From contig JAATGX010000211.1 of NCBI GenBank assembly GCA_015688915.1, positions 1-41,736 of the forward strand: a stretch of DNA of 41,736 nucleotides. Direction: 5' to 3'. This document shows positions 1 to 8,241 of this stretch, one piece after another. The position numbers and the translations under genes are program-made. The stretch's first letter is position 1; every line of letters begins with the position of its first letter. This DNA comes from Desulfuromonadales bacterium. Lineage in GTDB: Bacteria > Desulfobacterota > Desulfuromonadia > Geobacterales > Pseudopelobacteraceae. The notes beneath the pieces were generated by a model that saw only the letters and a list, made by a program, of their open reading frames with translations, was not told where the DNA came from and made no database searches.

Positions 1-43
1 GGCTCAGATCCTTCCGGACTGGTTGACGGAAGATTCCAGGTAA
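1..43 (+). CDS. fliF: FliF MS-ring protein, C-terminal tail (partial)
   Basis: Only the last 13 codons are present, read from position 2 and ending in TAA at 41-43. They spell AQILPDWLTEDSR. A short helix with a tryptophan followed by acidic residues is how FliF usually ends, and that tail is the segment that binds FliG. The next gene is fliG, as expected for fliF-fliG order. The identification rests on this short motif and on context, so it is probable rather than certain. The rest of the gene lies outside the window. Confidence 0.65.
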   Translation, partial: AQILPDWLTEDSR

Positions 44-86
44 AACCCCTCTTGCGCAGATTTGAATCCAATACGACAGGAATCTT

Positions 87-1079
87 ATGACGGGCGCCGA
101 TAAAGCCGCAATCCTGCTCCTCTACCTGGGCAACGACGTCACCAGGCAGGTCTTCGAGCATCTGGACGACACAGAAATAAAAAAGATCAGCAAAAGCATG
201 GCCACGCTCGGCCACATCAGCCGCACCACCATCATGGAAGTGGTCGAAGACTACACGAACACCATCAACCCCGAATCAGGCATCTTCTCCCAAGGGGAAG
301 AATTCGTCCGCCGGATCCTGGAACAAGCGCTCGGCCCGGTCAAGGCCGAAATGCTCATGGAAGAACTGCAAGCCTCCAGCTATGGCGACCTTGTGGACGT
401 CCTCTCCAACATGGACCCCAAAAGCATCGCCAACTTCCTCTCCCAGGAACACCCCCAAACGATAGCCGTGATCCTGGCCAAGCTCAAATCCAAACAAACC
501 AGCGAAATCATCAGCCTGCTGCCCCAGGAACAACAAGCCGAAGTAGTCCTGCGCATTGCCGACGTCGAACAAGTCTCCCCGGAAATACTCCAGGAAATCG
601 ACGAAGTGATGAGACGTGAAATCGACTCCATGGGCGGCACCCAGCGCTACAAAGTCGGCGGCATCGAAAAAGTCGTCGACATGTTCAACCACTTCGAACG
701 AAGCAAGGAAAAACAGATCCTCGACAAACTGGACGTACTCAGTCCCCCTTTGGCGGAAATCATCCGCAAACACCTCTTCACCTTTGACGACATCTTCCAG
801 CTCGATGCCCGGAGCATCCAGTCCATCATGCGCGAGGTCAGCAACGACACGCTCACCCTGGCCATGAAAACCTCATCGGACGACGTCAAAGACAAAATAT
901 TCAAAAACATCTCCAGCCGCGCGGCCGACATGATCCGTGAAGACCTTGAGGTAATGGGCCCTGTACGTCTTTCCGACGTGGAAAAAGCGCAATCGGAAAT
1001 CATCAAGATAGTCCGCAAGATGGAAGAAGAAGGCAAGATAGTCCTTGCCGGCCGCGGAGGGGACGATGTCCTCGTCTAA
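87..1079 (+). CDS. fliG: Flagellar motor switch protein FliG
   Basis: FliG forms the upper part of the cytoplasmic switch (C-ring). It binds FliF with its N-terminal domain, FliM with its middle and C-terminal domains, and the stator with a charged C-terminal helix. At 330 residues it has normal family length. The sequence opens with TGADKAAILLLYLG, typical of FliG, carries the EHPQ motif of the middle domain at residues 121-124, and has the charged torque-helix region around residues 229-262 (HLFTFDDIF onwards). The ATG at 87 follows AGGAA with good spacing. A stop lies upstream in frame at 63-65, so no longer start exists. It lies 43 nt after the fliF tail and overlaps fliH by 14 nt. Confidence 0.98.
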   Translation: MTGADKAAILLLYLGNDVTRQVFEHLDDTEIKKISKSMATLGHISRTTIMEVVEDYTNTINPESGIFSQGEEFVRRILEQALGPVKAEMLMEELQASSYGDLVDVLSNMDPKSIANFLSQEHPQTIAVILAKLKSKQTSEIISLLPQEQQAEVVLRIADVEQVSPEILQEIDEVMRREIDSMGGTQRYKVGGIEKVVDMFNHFERSKEKQILDKLDVLSPPLAEIIRKHLFTFDDIFQLDARSIQSIMREVSNDTLTLAMKTSSDDVKDKIFKNISSRAADMIREDLEVMGPVRLSDVEKAQSEIIKIVRKMEEEGKIVLAGRGGDDVLV

Positions 1080-1845
1080 GGTGATCAAATCGATGGAAAA
1101 TGTTTCCGACGATCTCACGGAATTCAGCTTCAAGCCGATTGGCCAACTGGTGATCTCCGCTCCAGGCGACGCTTCCTCAGGATTCACACCCACGGCGTCG
1201 CCCGGAGAAACAACGGGATTCGTTCCCATCGGACTGTTTGACACTCCGGAGAGTGACGAGGAGAGCCCTGCCGAGGAGGAGATTCATGAAGAGCCTCCCC
1301 CCCCGGGAATAACCCTGAGTGAGGAGGAGTTGGATCAGCGTCTTCGCGAATCTTTTCAAAGTGGCCTCCAGGAAGGGAAAAGCCTGGCCGAGCGGGGACT
1401 CTTTAATGTATTCACTTCCCTGAGGTCGGCAGCGGAAAGTCTGCATGGCCTGCGGGAAAAGGTCTTGCGCGAGTCAGAAGATGAACTCGTCAGGCTTGTC
1501 ATGAGGGTTGCGGCCAAGGTCATTCAGCGCGAGGTGGCGCAGGATGACCACATCCTGTTGAATGTCGTGAGAGCGGCTACCGCGGGCATTTCAGCGCGTG
1601 ATGAAATAATAATCCATCTGCATCCCACCGATTACGCAATGGTAACTACCAGCCATGAGGATTATTTCCGCCAGGAGCCTTTCGCAGACAAGATGCAGTT
1701 GAAAGCCGACCCTGAAGTATCTCAGGGGTCCTGTCGGGTGGCCACGGAGATGGGGACCATCGATGCCAGTTTCGATTCCCAAATGGACGAAATCTTTCGT
1801 CGTTTGCAGGAAGAACGCAGTATGACGTCGGGTAAGGGCGCCTAG
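1066..1845 (+). CDS. fliH: Flagellar export ATPase regulator FliH
   Basis: FliH binds the export ATPase FliI, keeps it in check and docks it at the export gate and C-ring. The predicted protein has 259 residues: an acidic, proline-rich N-terminal third, a middle with LRESFQSGLQEGKSLAERG that looks helical, and a C-terminal FliH/YscL-type domain from about residue 130 (VMRVAAKVIQREV, then IIHLHPTDY). I chose ATG 1066 because GGAGG lies 5 nt before it. A TTG at 1045 is also in frame but has no such site. The gene starts inside the end of fliG, suggesting translational coupling, and lies directly before fliI, its partner. Confidence 0.95.
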   Translation: MSSSKVIKSMENVSDDLTEFSFKPIGQLVISAPGDASSGFTPTASPGETTGFVPIGLFDTPESDEESPAEEEIHEEPPPPGITLSEEELDQRLRESFQSGLQEGKSLAERGLFNVFTSLRSAAESLHGLREKVLRESEDELVRLVMRVAAKVIQREVAQDDHILLNVVRAATAGISARDEIIIHLHPTDYAMVTTSHEDYFRQEPFADKMQLKADPEVSQGSCRVATEMGTIDASFDSQMDEIFRRLQEERSMTSGKGA

Positions 1846-1865
1846 CGCTCGGGAGAGATTGCGCT

Positions 1866-3185
1866 GTGCCCGATTTGTCACTCAATCTGTCCAAATATAG
1901 AGCGGCTGTGGAGTCAGCCAACCCGATCAGGCTGCGCGGCAAGGTTACCCAGGTCGTGGGATTGGTCATTGAGGGGTATTGTCCTGACACCTCGGTTGGT
2001 GCTATTTGCCAGATATGGCCGCAGGAGGGTGAGCCGATCCTTGCCGAGGTGGTCGGTTTCCGCGATAACAAGACACTGCTCATGCCTCTGGGAGAGGTCA
2101 GGGGAGTGGGGCTGGACAGCCTGATTACCGTCAAGCGCGATAACGCGTCCATGGGCGTTGGCCCGCTCATGCTGGGGCGGGTGATCGATGGTTTGGGCAA
2201 CCCCATTGACGGCAAGGGACTGTTGCAGGTCGAGGAAGAGTATCCGATCTATGCGGCGCCGGTAAATCCCATGACACGCCCCCCCATTCGCCAGCCCCTG
2301 GATCTGGGGATCAGGAGTATCAACGGGCTGTTGACATGCGGACAGGGACAACGCGTAGGTATCATGGCCGGCTCTGGTGTCGGAAAGTCGACACTGCTCG
2401 GCATGATCGCCCGTTATACCGAAGCGGACGTCAATGTTATCGCGCTGATCGGTGAACGTGGTCGCGAATTGCGCGAGTTCATCGAAAAAGACCTTCAGGA
2501 AACGGGCTTGAAAAAGTCGGTTGTCGTGGTCGCCACCTCGGACCAACCGCCGCTGGTACGCATGAGAGGCGCTTACATCGCCACGACCATTGCGGAATAT
2601 TTCCAGAAACAGGGCAAGAAGGTTCTGCTCATGATGGACTCAGCCACCCGTTTTGCCATGGCTATGCGCGAGGTTGGCCTGGCCATCGGCGAGCCGCCCA
2701 CGACCAAGGGGTACACACCTTCGGTGTTTGCCGCATTGCCCAAGCTGCTGGAGCGCGCCGGCAATTTCCCGGAGGGAAACATTACCGGTTTGTACACGGT
2801 GCTTGTCGAGGGGGATGATTTCAACGAGCCGATCTCCGATGCCATGCGCAGTATCCTGGATGGGCATATTGTCCTTTCGCGGAGCCTGGCGGCACGCAAC
2901 GTCTATCCTCCCATAGACATCCTTGCCAGCGCCAGCCGGGTCATGAACGATGTAGTTTCCCAGCGCCACCTGGAGTTGGCGGGGATGTTCAAGGAAGCCC
3001 TGGCCACCTACAAGCAGTCTGAAGATCTGATCAACATTGGGGCGTACAAGGCGGGCAGTAACTCCGGCATAGATTATGCTGTATCAAAGCATGACAAAAT
3101 AATTGCATACCTCAAACAGGCTATTTCCGACCCGATCCCCCTGCAGGAGGCCCTGCAAGGTTTGGAGAACATCTTCAAGGACTGA
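1866..3185 (+). CDS. fliI: Flagellum-specific ATP synthase / export ATPase FliI
   Basis: FliI is the hexameric ATPase that helps deliver rod, hook and filament subunits to the type III export gate. The 439-residue protein resembles the F1-ATPase beta subunit. A Walker A motif AGSGVGKST lies around residues 168-176, a Walker B strand VLLMMDSATRF near residue 255, and the family signature around GEPPTTKGYTPSVFA follows. The C-terminal helical domain is present (GAYKAGSNSGID). The start is GTG at 1866, after GGGAGAG with about 9 nt spacing. It follows fliH by 20 nt and precedes fliJ, the usual order of this sub-operon. Confidence 0.98.
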   Translation: MPDLSLNLSKYRAAVESANPIRLRGKVTQVVGLVIEGYCPDTSVGAICQIWPQEGEPILAEVVGFRDNKTLLMPLGEVRGVGLDSLITVKRDNASMGVGPLMLGRVIDGLGNPIDGKGLLQVEEEYPIYAAPVNPMTRPPIRQPLDLGIRSINGLLTCGQGQRVGIMAGSGVGKSTLLGMIARYTEADVNVIALIGERGRELREFIEKDLQETGLKKSVVVVATSDQPPLVRMRGAYIATTIAEYFQKQGKKVLLMMDSATRFAMAMREVGLAIGEPPTTKGYTPSVFAALPKLLERAGNFPEGNITGLYTVLVEGDDFNEPISDAMRSILDGHIVLSRSLAARNVYPPIDILASASRVMNDVVSQRHLELAGMFKEALATYKQSEDLINIGAYKAGSNSGIDYAVSKHDKIIAYLKQAISDPIPLQEALQGLENIFKD

Positions 3186-3222
3186 TGATGCGGGCGCATG
3201 GCTGTCAGGGAGGTGAGCGTTT

Positions 3223-3669
3223 GTGGCAGGAAAACGATTTGAACTGGAACAGGTACTCAAATATCGCGTAGAAGTCGAACGGATGCGTTTGCAGGATTTT
3301 GCGGCCGCCAAACGGGACTTTGAACATGCCAGCGATCAGCTTGTCCTGCAGGAAATGCAGATGGAAAACATTGCCAATGAGTTCTGTCAACGCCATGGCG
3401 ATATGGACTGTATTGAAGAGTTGCGTAGGTATGCCGACTTTTTTTCACGTAAGCGCGAAGAGATCAAGGAACGGAAAGAACGGATCGAACTGCTGGAGCA
3501 GGTTATGAATGATCAGCGTGAAACGCTGCTGGATGCCACAAAGGATAAAAAAGTGCTGGAATCGCTCAAGGATAAGAAGGCAAAGGAATTCAGAAAGACC
3601 ATGGATCAGAAGGAACAGGCGTTCATGGACGAGATCTCCATTCAGAAAAAGGGTGGGCACTCTCAATGA
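3223..3669 (+). CDS. fliJ: Flagellar export protein FliJ
   Basis: FliJ is a small coiled-coil protein that fits the FliI ring like the gamma subunit of F1-ATPase and escorts export substrates. The 148-residue product is almost entirely charged and helical, with long heptad-like stretches (RFELEQVLKYRVEVERMRL, then many K/E/R). That is the FliJ pattern rather than a recognisable catalytic fold. The GTG start at 3223 has AGGGAGGTG upstream at about 8 nt. Its stop overlaps the next gene's start as ATGA at 3666-3669. The position right after fliI supports the name. Confidence 0.92.
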   Translation: MAGKRFELEQVLKYRVEVERMRLQDFAAAKRDFEHASDQLVLQEMQMENIANEFCQRHGDMDCIEELRRYADFFSRKREEIKERKERIELLEQVMNDQRETLLDATKDKKVLESLKDKKAKEFRKTMDQKEQAFMDEISIQKKGGHSQ

Positions 3670-4235
3670 AACGATTAGTTGTGCTCGGTATCGCGGTTGC
3701 GATCTTTGCAGGCAGCCTGTTCCTGGACAGATTCCGGCTTGGGGCGTTGAACGCCGGCGCCGAGAGCCAAGCGACCCCGAAAACACCTGCCGAGACGGCC
3801 AAAGGGCAGGAAAATGCGCAATCGCAACAGCCTCTAAGCGCTTCCCGGGCAGCCCGGGAAGAGAAGGCTCTTCAAGATGCCCGCCGCCAACAGATCGCGG
3901 AAAAAGAGGCGGCCTTGGCAGCCAAGGAGCAGGAGCTGAAGAAGCTGGGAGCAAAACTGGATTCCCAGGTCAAGGCCTTGGAAGATTCGAAAAAACGCCT
4001 GGATGATTCGTTAAAGGTGCAGAAGAAGGGCCTGGACGAGAAACAGAAAAAAATGATCGGGCTTTTCAAGAAGATGCGCCCTGAACAGGCTGGTCAACTC
4101 ATGGACAAACTCGAGGAGGATAAGGTCATTTCCCTGCTCGACCAGATGGACACAAAAACGGTTATTAAATTGGTGCCGTTCTTGAAACAGCCCAGAGTAT
4201 TGAAATGGATCAACGAGAATCTCAAGGGTGTATAA
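3666..4235 (+). CDS. MotE-like flagellar protein with MgtE N-terminal-type domain
   Basis: The protein has 189 residues. A membrane anchor or signal segment occupies residues 1-20 (MKRLVVLGIAVAIFAGSLFL). A long charged coiled coil spans about residues 60-130, and a C-terminal domain (FKKMRPEQAGQLMDKLEED onwards) resembles the small helical repeats of the MgtE N-terminal domain. Proteins of this build beside fliJ and fliK are often annotated as magnesium transporter MgtE, but there is no transporter domain here. MotE-type proteins are thought to act in the periplasm as stator or flagellar chaperones. It is translationally coupled to fliJ by ATGA. The role is inferred from context, and the domain resemblance is clear by eye. 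Confidence 0.8.
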   Translation: MKRLVVLGIAVAIFAGSLFLDRFRLGALNAGAESQATPKTPAETAKGQENAQSQQPLSASRAAREEKALQDARRQQIAEKEAALAAKEQELKKLGAKLDSQVKALEDSKKRLDDSLKVQKKGLDEKQKKMIGLFKKMRPEQAGQLMDKLEEDKVISLLDQMDTKTVIKLVPFLKQPRVLKWINENLKGV

Positions 4236-4237
4236 GA

Positions 4238-4274
4238 CTTTTATGGACAGTGTTACTGTCCAGGTCCATAAAAA
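4238..4274 (+). promoter_or_regulatory. Alternative hairpins before fliK
   Basis: In the 65-nt gap between the MotE-like gene and fliK, TGGACAGT at 4244-4251 pairs with ACTGTCCA at 4255-4262 around a 3-nt loop. A second pairing, TTTTATGGAC at 4239-4248 with GTCCATAAAA at 4264-4273, shares bases with the first, so the two folds compete. The fliK ribosome binding site AGGAGGTG starts about 11 nt after the second arm. This could be an attenuator, an operator or a translational switch. The sequence alone does not decide. Confidence 0.45.
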
Positions 4275-4300
4275 ATCCAACGGAAAGGAGGTGAGAACAA

Positions 4301-6175
4301 ATGGATATAGGACAGATGAATATGATGGCGCAGATGCTGACTGGCGCGACCGGGCCCGTTGCTGCATCGGCGACCTCCGCAACGGCGACGCCGCTTGTGG
4401 GGGATCAGAAGGCCGGTGACAGTTTCGCCGGAATGTTGCTCGGGATATCGCCGCAGACTCCCGGCCAGCCGGCAGCCACGGCCGGCCCGACAAAAACGGG
4501 AAACCCGAAAGTACCTGACGAAATCGGTAAGGACATTACCGACGTTCAGCAGGATGTTAAGCCGGATGATATGCTGGCCATGTTGCTGACGATGATCGGG
4601 AGCGGAAGCCAATTACCTCCCAATGTTGTAACGGGCCCGTCGGAAGAACCCGCTGAATCGAAACAACCGGACCCATCACCGTCACAGGATGTGGCGCTGT
4701 ACGCGGCAGGGGCGCAGGTCGTCCTGCCGGCACAGATCAACGGCAGAATGCCGGAATCGGATGGAGCTGGACAGGTAGTCGGTGATGCGGTAATGGCACT
4801 ACCTGTGGTTGGCACGGTTACGAGCGTGGTGCCGCTTCAGGAGAATACGGACAATCAGACAGCACATGCCAACGGCACCACCGCCAAGGTGTCACTTCAG
4901 GAAAACACGGACAGTCAGGCGGCACATGCCAATGACACCACCGCCAAGGTGTCGCTTCAGAAGAATACGGGTAGTCAGGCGGCATTGGGTTTCGCCCGGA
5001 GCCTGAGCAAAAATGACGTTTCAGACGGGGCATTGGCGAATGTCGTATTTCGTGAACCATTTTCACGGCAGCCAACGGGCTCTGCTCCCTTAGAAGAAGG
5101 GGGGGAGATACGGATACCGCTCCAACAGCCACAGCAAGCGGCCGCCACACAACCCGAGGTAAAAGCGGTTCAAACACCACCGCCGGCCGGCACTGCCAGC
5201 GCACCGCTCGAAACAGCGCCAAAACCGGAGATCCCGATGGTGCATGACGTCAAGGTCATGCAGCCGGAAGCACCGCAGGCACGTGCGACTGCCGGGACGG
5301 GGAAGTTGACGGAAGTCACTGTTGCTGCCGTTCCCCTGCCTCCCGAGATGAACACGAATCAACCCCCGGTTGCCGAGCCCGCCAAGGAGGTTGCCAAGCT
5401 TCATACGGCGACGTTGCCACATGAAGCCGTGCTTGCAGGCAATCAACCGCATGTTGATTCCACCCCGGAAAAACCTGCCGTTATGGCCGAACACAACCTG
5501 AAGGCGGGTGTTGCTCAGCAGACCGCCACAACAAAAGAGGGCTTGGCCGACGGTTCCGATTCCGGAACCTCGGGTGAAAAGTTTGAAGGATTCCTGCCGA
5601 AGCTGGCGGAAACTCCCGCCAATGGTATACAGCAGATGACTGGCGGGCATCAGGTGCTTTTCACCGAGGCGCTTGGGTCGGCAACACCACAATCGGTCCA
5701 GGCAACTGCTCCCGGCCCGGTCAACCACGAACCGGTCGCCAGCCAGGTGCAGGAGCAACTGGCAAACCACAACCTGAAACCGGGGAATGATCAGATAACC
5801 TTCAAACTCTCTCCGGAACATCTGGGTGATATCAAGGTTAACCTCAGCCTGCAGGACCAGCGCCTGAGGGTTGAGATCGTCGCGGAAAACCGGGTGGCGC
5901 GGGATAGCCTGCTTCAGCACGTTGATTCGCTGAAGGAGTCCCTGGCGCGCCAGAACATCAGCGTCGAGAAGTTTGACGTAACGACCGGTGGCGGCAGCAA
6001 CACAGGCAGCCAAGGCAATAACGCCCAGGGTGAATGGCGTGAGCTTGTAAAAAACAGGCAGGCGCAGCAATGGCAATCATCCGGGGGATACCGTACTTCG
6101 ACGGCTGAAGCGGTTCCGTCCCTGCCGGTATACCAGGCACAAGCGGGACACGCGATGCTTGACGTACATTTTTAA
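4301..6175 (+). CDS. fliK: Flagellar hook-length control protein FliK
   Basis: FliK is exported while the hook grows, measures its length, and switches FlhB from hook to filament substrates. This 624-residue protein has the expected layout: a long low-complexity A/P/T/Q-rich ruler of about 480 residues, and a conserved C-terminal switch domain at about residues 488-575 with ITFKLSPEHLGDIKVNL and the RLRVEIVAEN strand. The ruler contains a 20-residue repeat (positions 4829-4990). The start ATG 4301 has a near-perfect site AGGAGGTGA 7 nt before it, the strongest in this part of the cluster. It sits before flgD, as usual. Confidence 0.95.
   Translation: MDIGQMNMMAQMLTGATGPVAASATSATATPLVGDQKAGDSFAGMLLGISPQTPGQPAATAGPTKTGNPKVPDEIGKDITDVQQDVKPDDMLAMLLTMIGSGSQLPPNVVTGPSEEPAESKQPDPSPSQDVALYAAGAQVVLPAQINGRMPESDGAGQVVGDAVMALPVVGTVTSVVPLQENTDNQTAHANGTTAKVSLQENTDSQAAHANDTTAKVSLQKNTGSQAALGFARSLSKNDVSDGALANVVFREPFSRQPTGSAPLEEGGEIRIPLQQPQQAAATQPEVKAVQTPPPAGTASAPLETAPKPEIPMVHDVKVMQPEAPQARATAGTGKLTEVTVAAVPLPPEMNTNQPPVAEPAKEVAKLHTATLPHEAVLAGNQPHVDSTPEKPAVMAEHNLKAGVAQQTATTKEGLADGSDSGTSGEKFEGFLPKLAETPANGIQQMTGGHQVLFTEALGSATPQSVQATAPGPVNHEPVASQVQEQLANHNLKPGNDQITFKLSPEHLGDIKVNLSLQDQRLRVEIVAENRVARDSLLQHVDSLKESLARQNISVEKFDVTTGGGSNTGSQGNNAQGEWRELVKNRQAQQWQSSGGYRTSTAEAVPSLPVYQAQAGHAMLDVHF
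4829..4990 (+). repeat. 60-bp tandem repeat inside fliK
   Basis: Two complete 60-bp units (4829-4888 and 4889-4948) and a partial third (4949 to about 4990) encode VPLQENTDNQTAHANGTTAK, VSLQENTDSQAAHANDTTAK and VSLQKNTGSQAAL. The units are in frame and differ by a few bases, so copy number could change by slippage or recombination without a frameshift. They lie in the ruler part of FliK, away from the switch domain. Confidence 0.9.
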
Positions 6176-6190
6176 CATAAGGAGCTAACC

Positions 6191-6859
6191 ATGAGCAGCG
6201 TAGGCAGCACAACGGACGCACCTGCCGCAACATCGACACAGGATGCGATGAAACAGGACCTGGGTTTGAACAGCAGTGATTTTCTCACGCTGTTCGTTGC
6301 CCAACTCCAGAATCAGGACCCGCTTGCACCGCAAGACCCGAGCGCAATGCTCAGCCAGCTTGCCCAAATGACCCAGGTGGAGCAGGCCTACAACACCAAT
6401 ACGGCACTACAGAACCTGCTGACGGCTCAGAATAACGCTTCAGCCATGAATTCGGTTTCATTCATCGGCGGAGTTGTCAAGGCAAACGGCAACGCAGCGG
6501 CTTTTGACGGCACAAACGCGGTGCCGCTCCAGTTCAATCTCTCCGTGCCGGCCGCTTCGGGCACCGTTACCATCTCGGACGCATCGGGGCGTACCGTCAG
6601 GACCGCCTCCCTGGGGGCACAATCGGCGGGCGACTCCAGCTTTACCTGGGATGGCAAGGACAACAATGGTGCGACATTGCCTGCCGGCGCCTACACCTTT
6701 GCCGTGAACGGCACAACGGCTGATCGATCTGCGGTCACAGCTACAACCTACACCACCGGGCGCGTGGATGGTGTTTCGTTTGTCAATGGCGTTCCAGTCC
6801 TCACCATCGGCGGCTTCTCGGTTTCGCTGTCGGATATCGTCAGCGTGAAGGGGGCGTGA
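6191..6859 (+). CDS. flgD: Flagellar hook-capping protein FlgD
   Basis: FlgD caps the growing hook and guides assembly of FlgE. The 222-residue protein shows the family's N-terminal export and assembly region, with DFLTLFVAQLQNQDPLAPQD around residues 30-50, followed by QLAQMTQVEQ. The C-terminal half is a beta-rich FLN/Tudor-type cap with the FTWDGKDNNGATLPAGAYTF pattern around residues 155-175. ATG 6191 follows AAGGAG with 6 nt spacing. It lies 15 nt after fliK and 7 nt before the next gene. Confidence 0.97.
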   Translation: MSSVGSTTDAPAATSTQDAMKQDLGLNSSDFLTLFVAQLQNQDPLAPQDPSAMLSQLAQMTQVEQAYNTNTALQNLLTAQNNASAMNSVSFIGGVVKANGNAAAFDGTNAVPLQFNLSVPAASGTVTISDASGRTVRTASLGAQSAGDSSFTWDGKDNNGATLPAGAYTFAVNGTTADRSAVTATTYTTGRVDGVSFVNGVPVLTIGGFSVSLSDIVSVKGA

Positions 6860-6866
6860 CCGAAAA

Positions 6867-7253
6867 ATGGTAGACCAGATTTTTTTCCCCAATCCGGTCC
6901 AACCGGGAAGGTCAGAACGCCCGCAACCACAGAAGCCGACAGCGGGGCAAACGGAAAACTCGACGTTTGCGAAGGTTCTTGACCAAAAACTGCCGTCGCA
7001 GGGGGTAAAATTCTCGCAGCATGCCCAGGAGCGGCTCAAGGCCCGCAACATCAGCTTCTCCGCCAACGACATTGCCAGCCTGGAAGGGGCCGTCAACAGC
7101 GTGGCCCAAAAAGGGGGCAAAGAGTCGCTGGTCATGATGGGAGACGCGGCGCTGGTGGTCAGCATCAAGAACCGGACCGTCGTCACCGCTCTGGATAAGG
7201 CGCAGATGCAGGGTAACGTATTCACCAACATCGATTCAGCGGTAATCCTGTAA
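6867..7253 (+). CDS. TIGR02530-type flagellar operon protein
   Basis: This 128-residue protein has a short variable N-terminus, then a conserved core around residues 50-125: VKFSQHAQERLKARNISFS, then MMGDAALVVSIKNRTVVTA. It matches the small family placed between flgD and flgE in many flagellar operons (TIGR02530, flagellar operon protein). Its exact role is not established. The position suggests hook assembly or a link between hook and filament stages. The start ATG 6867 has only a weak GGGGG-type site upstream, at the end of flgD. There is no signal peptide or membrane segment. Confidence 0.88.
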   Translation: MVDQIFFPNPVQPGRSERPQPQKPTAGQTENSTFAKVLDQKLPSQGVKFSQHAQERLKARNISFSANDIASLEGAVNSVAQKGGKESLVMMGDAALVVSIKNRTVVTALDKAQMQGNVFTNIDSAVIL

Positions 7254-7289
7254 CAACACGAAGGGCTGGACCTCCTTGAGGAAGCCCGC

Positions 7290-7315
7290 GAAGCGCCGAC
7301 CGATTGACGCGCTTC
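7290..7315 (+). other. Short hairpin before flgE
   Basis: GAAGCGC at 7290-7296 pairs perfectly with GCGCTTC at 7309-7315 around a 12-nt loop, in the 94-nt gap upstream of flgE. There is no T-run after it, so it is not a standard terminator. It ends about 20 nt before the flgE ribosome binding site. Confidence 0.35.
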
Positions 7316-7347
7316 TCACAAACTCAAAGAATAGTGGAGGCATCACC

Positions 7348-8217
7348 ATGAGTATCACATCAGCAATGTACACCGGCGTATCCGGTCTTTTGGCAAACGC
7401 AGAGGGTATCAACGTCATCGGCAACAACCTGGCAAACGTGAATACCGTAGGTTTCAAAGGTTCCCGCATGCTCTTTTCCGACATGTTGTCCACATCCATC
7501 GGGAGCAATTCGCAGGTCGGCCACGGCGTGCAGATCCAGGCGGTGGATAATCTCTTCTCGGAGGGATCGACGCAGAGTACCACCAACACCACCGATGTGG
7601 CCATTCAGGGAGACGGTTTTTTTGCGCTCGTCGCTCCCGGCGCGGCCACTGGTACCGCCGCAAATGCCTATTACACACGGGCGGGCTCCTTCCGCCTCGA
7701 CAGTACCGGAACGAAATTGGTCAACCCCGATGGCTACGGGGTGCTTGACTCCGCCGGCAATGCCATTGTTTTCCCGGCAGATGATGGGGGCACGCCACCG
7801 AAAACTCTTCAGAAGGTCGCCGGAATAGATTCGACCGGCGCCATCTCCCTGTTGTATGCGGATGCAGCCGGCAACACCTCCACGCTGTATTACAACGGTC
7901 CTACTGGTACACTCCTTGCCACCCCGGTCGCCACTACTCCCAGGATCGCCGAGGTCACGATTCCCAACCCACAGGGGATGCTCAAGCAAGGTGGGTCGCT
8001 CTACACACTGACCGCTGACTCGGGAATCCCGGCTGCACTTAGCTATGCCAACGGCACCAGCGAGAAACTGCTCTCCAACACCCTGGAACTGAGCAATGTC
8101 GATATGGCGACCGAATTCGTGAACATGATCACCACCCAACGGGCCTATTCCGCCAACTCCAAGACCATCACCACGGCGGATCAGATGACCCAGGAAGTAC
8201 TGGCCCTGATACGGTAA
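7348..8217 (+). CDS. flgE: Flagellar hook protein FlgE, short form
   Basis: The product is a flagellar axial protein of 289 residues. Its N-terminus MSITSAMYTGVSGLLANAEG and the following NNLANVNTVGFKGSRMLFSD are the classic rod/hook family motif. The C-terminus LELSNVDMATEFVNMITTQR closes the helical bundle. The position after flgD and the TIGR02530 gene points to FlgE, the hook subunit. FlgE in enteric bacteria is about 400 residues, so the surface domain between the conserved ends is much reduced here. The protein is nearly as short as FlgG. ATG 7348 follows TGGAGG by 7 nt. The same frame opens earlier, at 7276, but without a site or family similarity. Confidence 0.85.
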   Translation: MSITSAMYTGVSGLLANAEGINVIGNNLANVNTVGFKGSRMLFSDMLSTSIGSNSQVGHGVQIQAVDNLFSEGSTQSTTNTTDVAIQGDGFFALVAPGAATGTAANAYYTRAGSFRLDSTGTKLVNPDGYGVLDSAGNAIVFPADDGGTPPKTLQKVAGIDSTGAISLLYADAAGNTSTLYYNGPTGTLLATPVATTPRIAEVTIPNPQGMLKQGGSLYTLTADSGIPAALSYANGTSEKLLSNTLELSNVDMATEFVNMITTQRAYSANSKTITTADQMTQEVLALIR

Positions 8218-8241
8218 CCCGGTCGGCCCGGCATAACGGAA

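Noticed and set aside
95..103. GCCGATAA, identical to the sigma-28 -10 box
   Set aside because: It lies in the first codons of fliG, and no TAAAGTTT-like -35 is found 11 nt upstream. It is explained by the conserved GADKAA coding sequence.
3666..4235. A magnesium transporter MgtE
   Set aside because: Only a fragment like the MgtE N-terminal domain is present, with one membrane anchor and no channel domain. The context is flagellar.
5090..6076. A 328-codon minus-strand open frame opposite fliK
   Set aside because: It is a shadow frame in GC-rich DNA. FliK on the + strand has a conserved C-terminal domain and a strong ribosome binding site.
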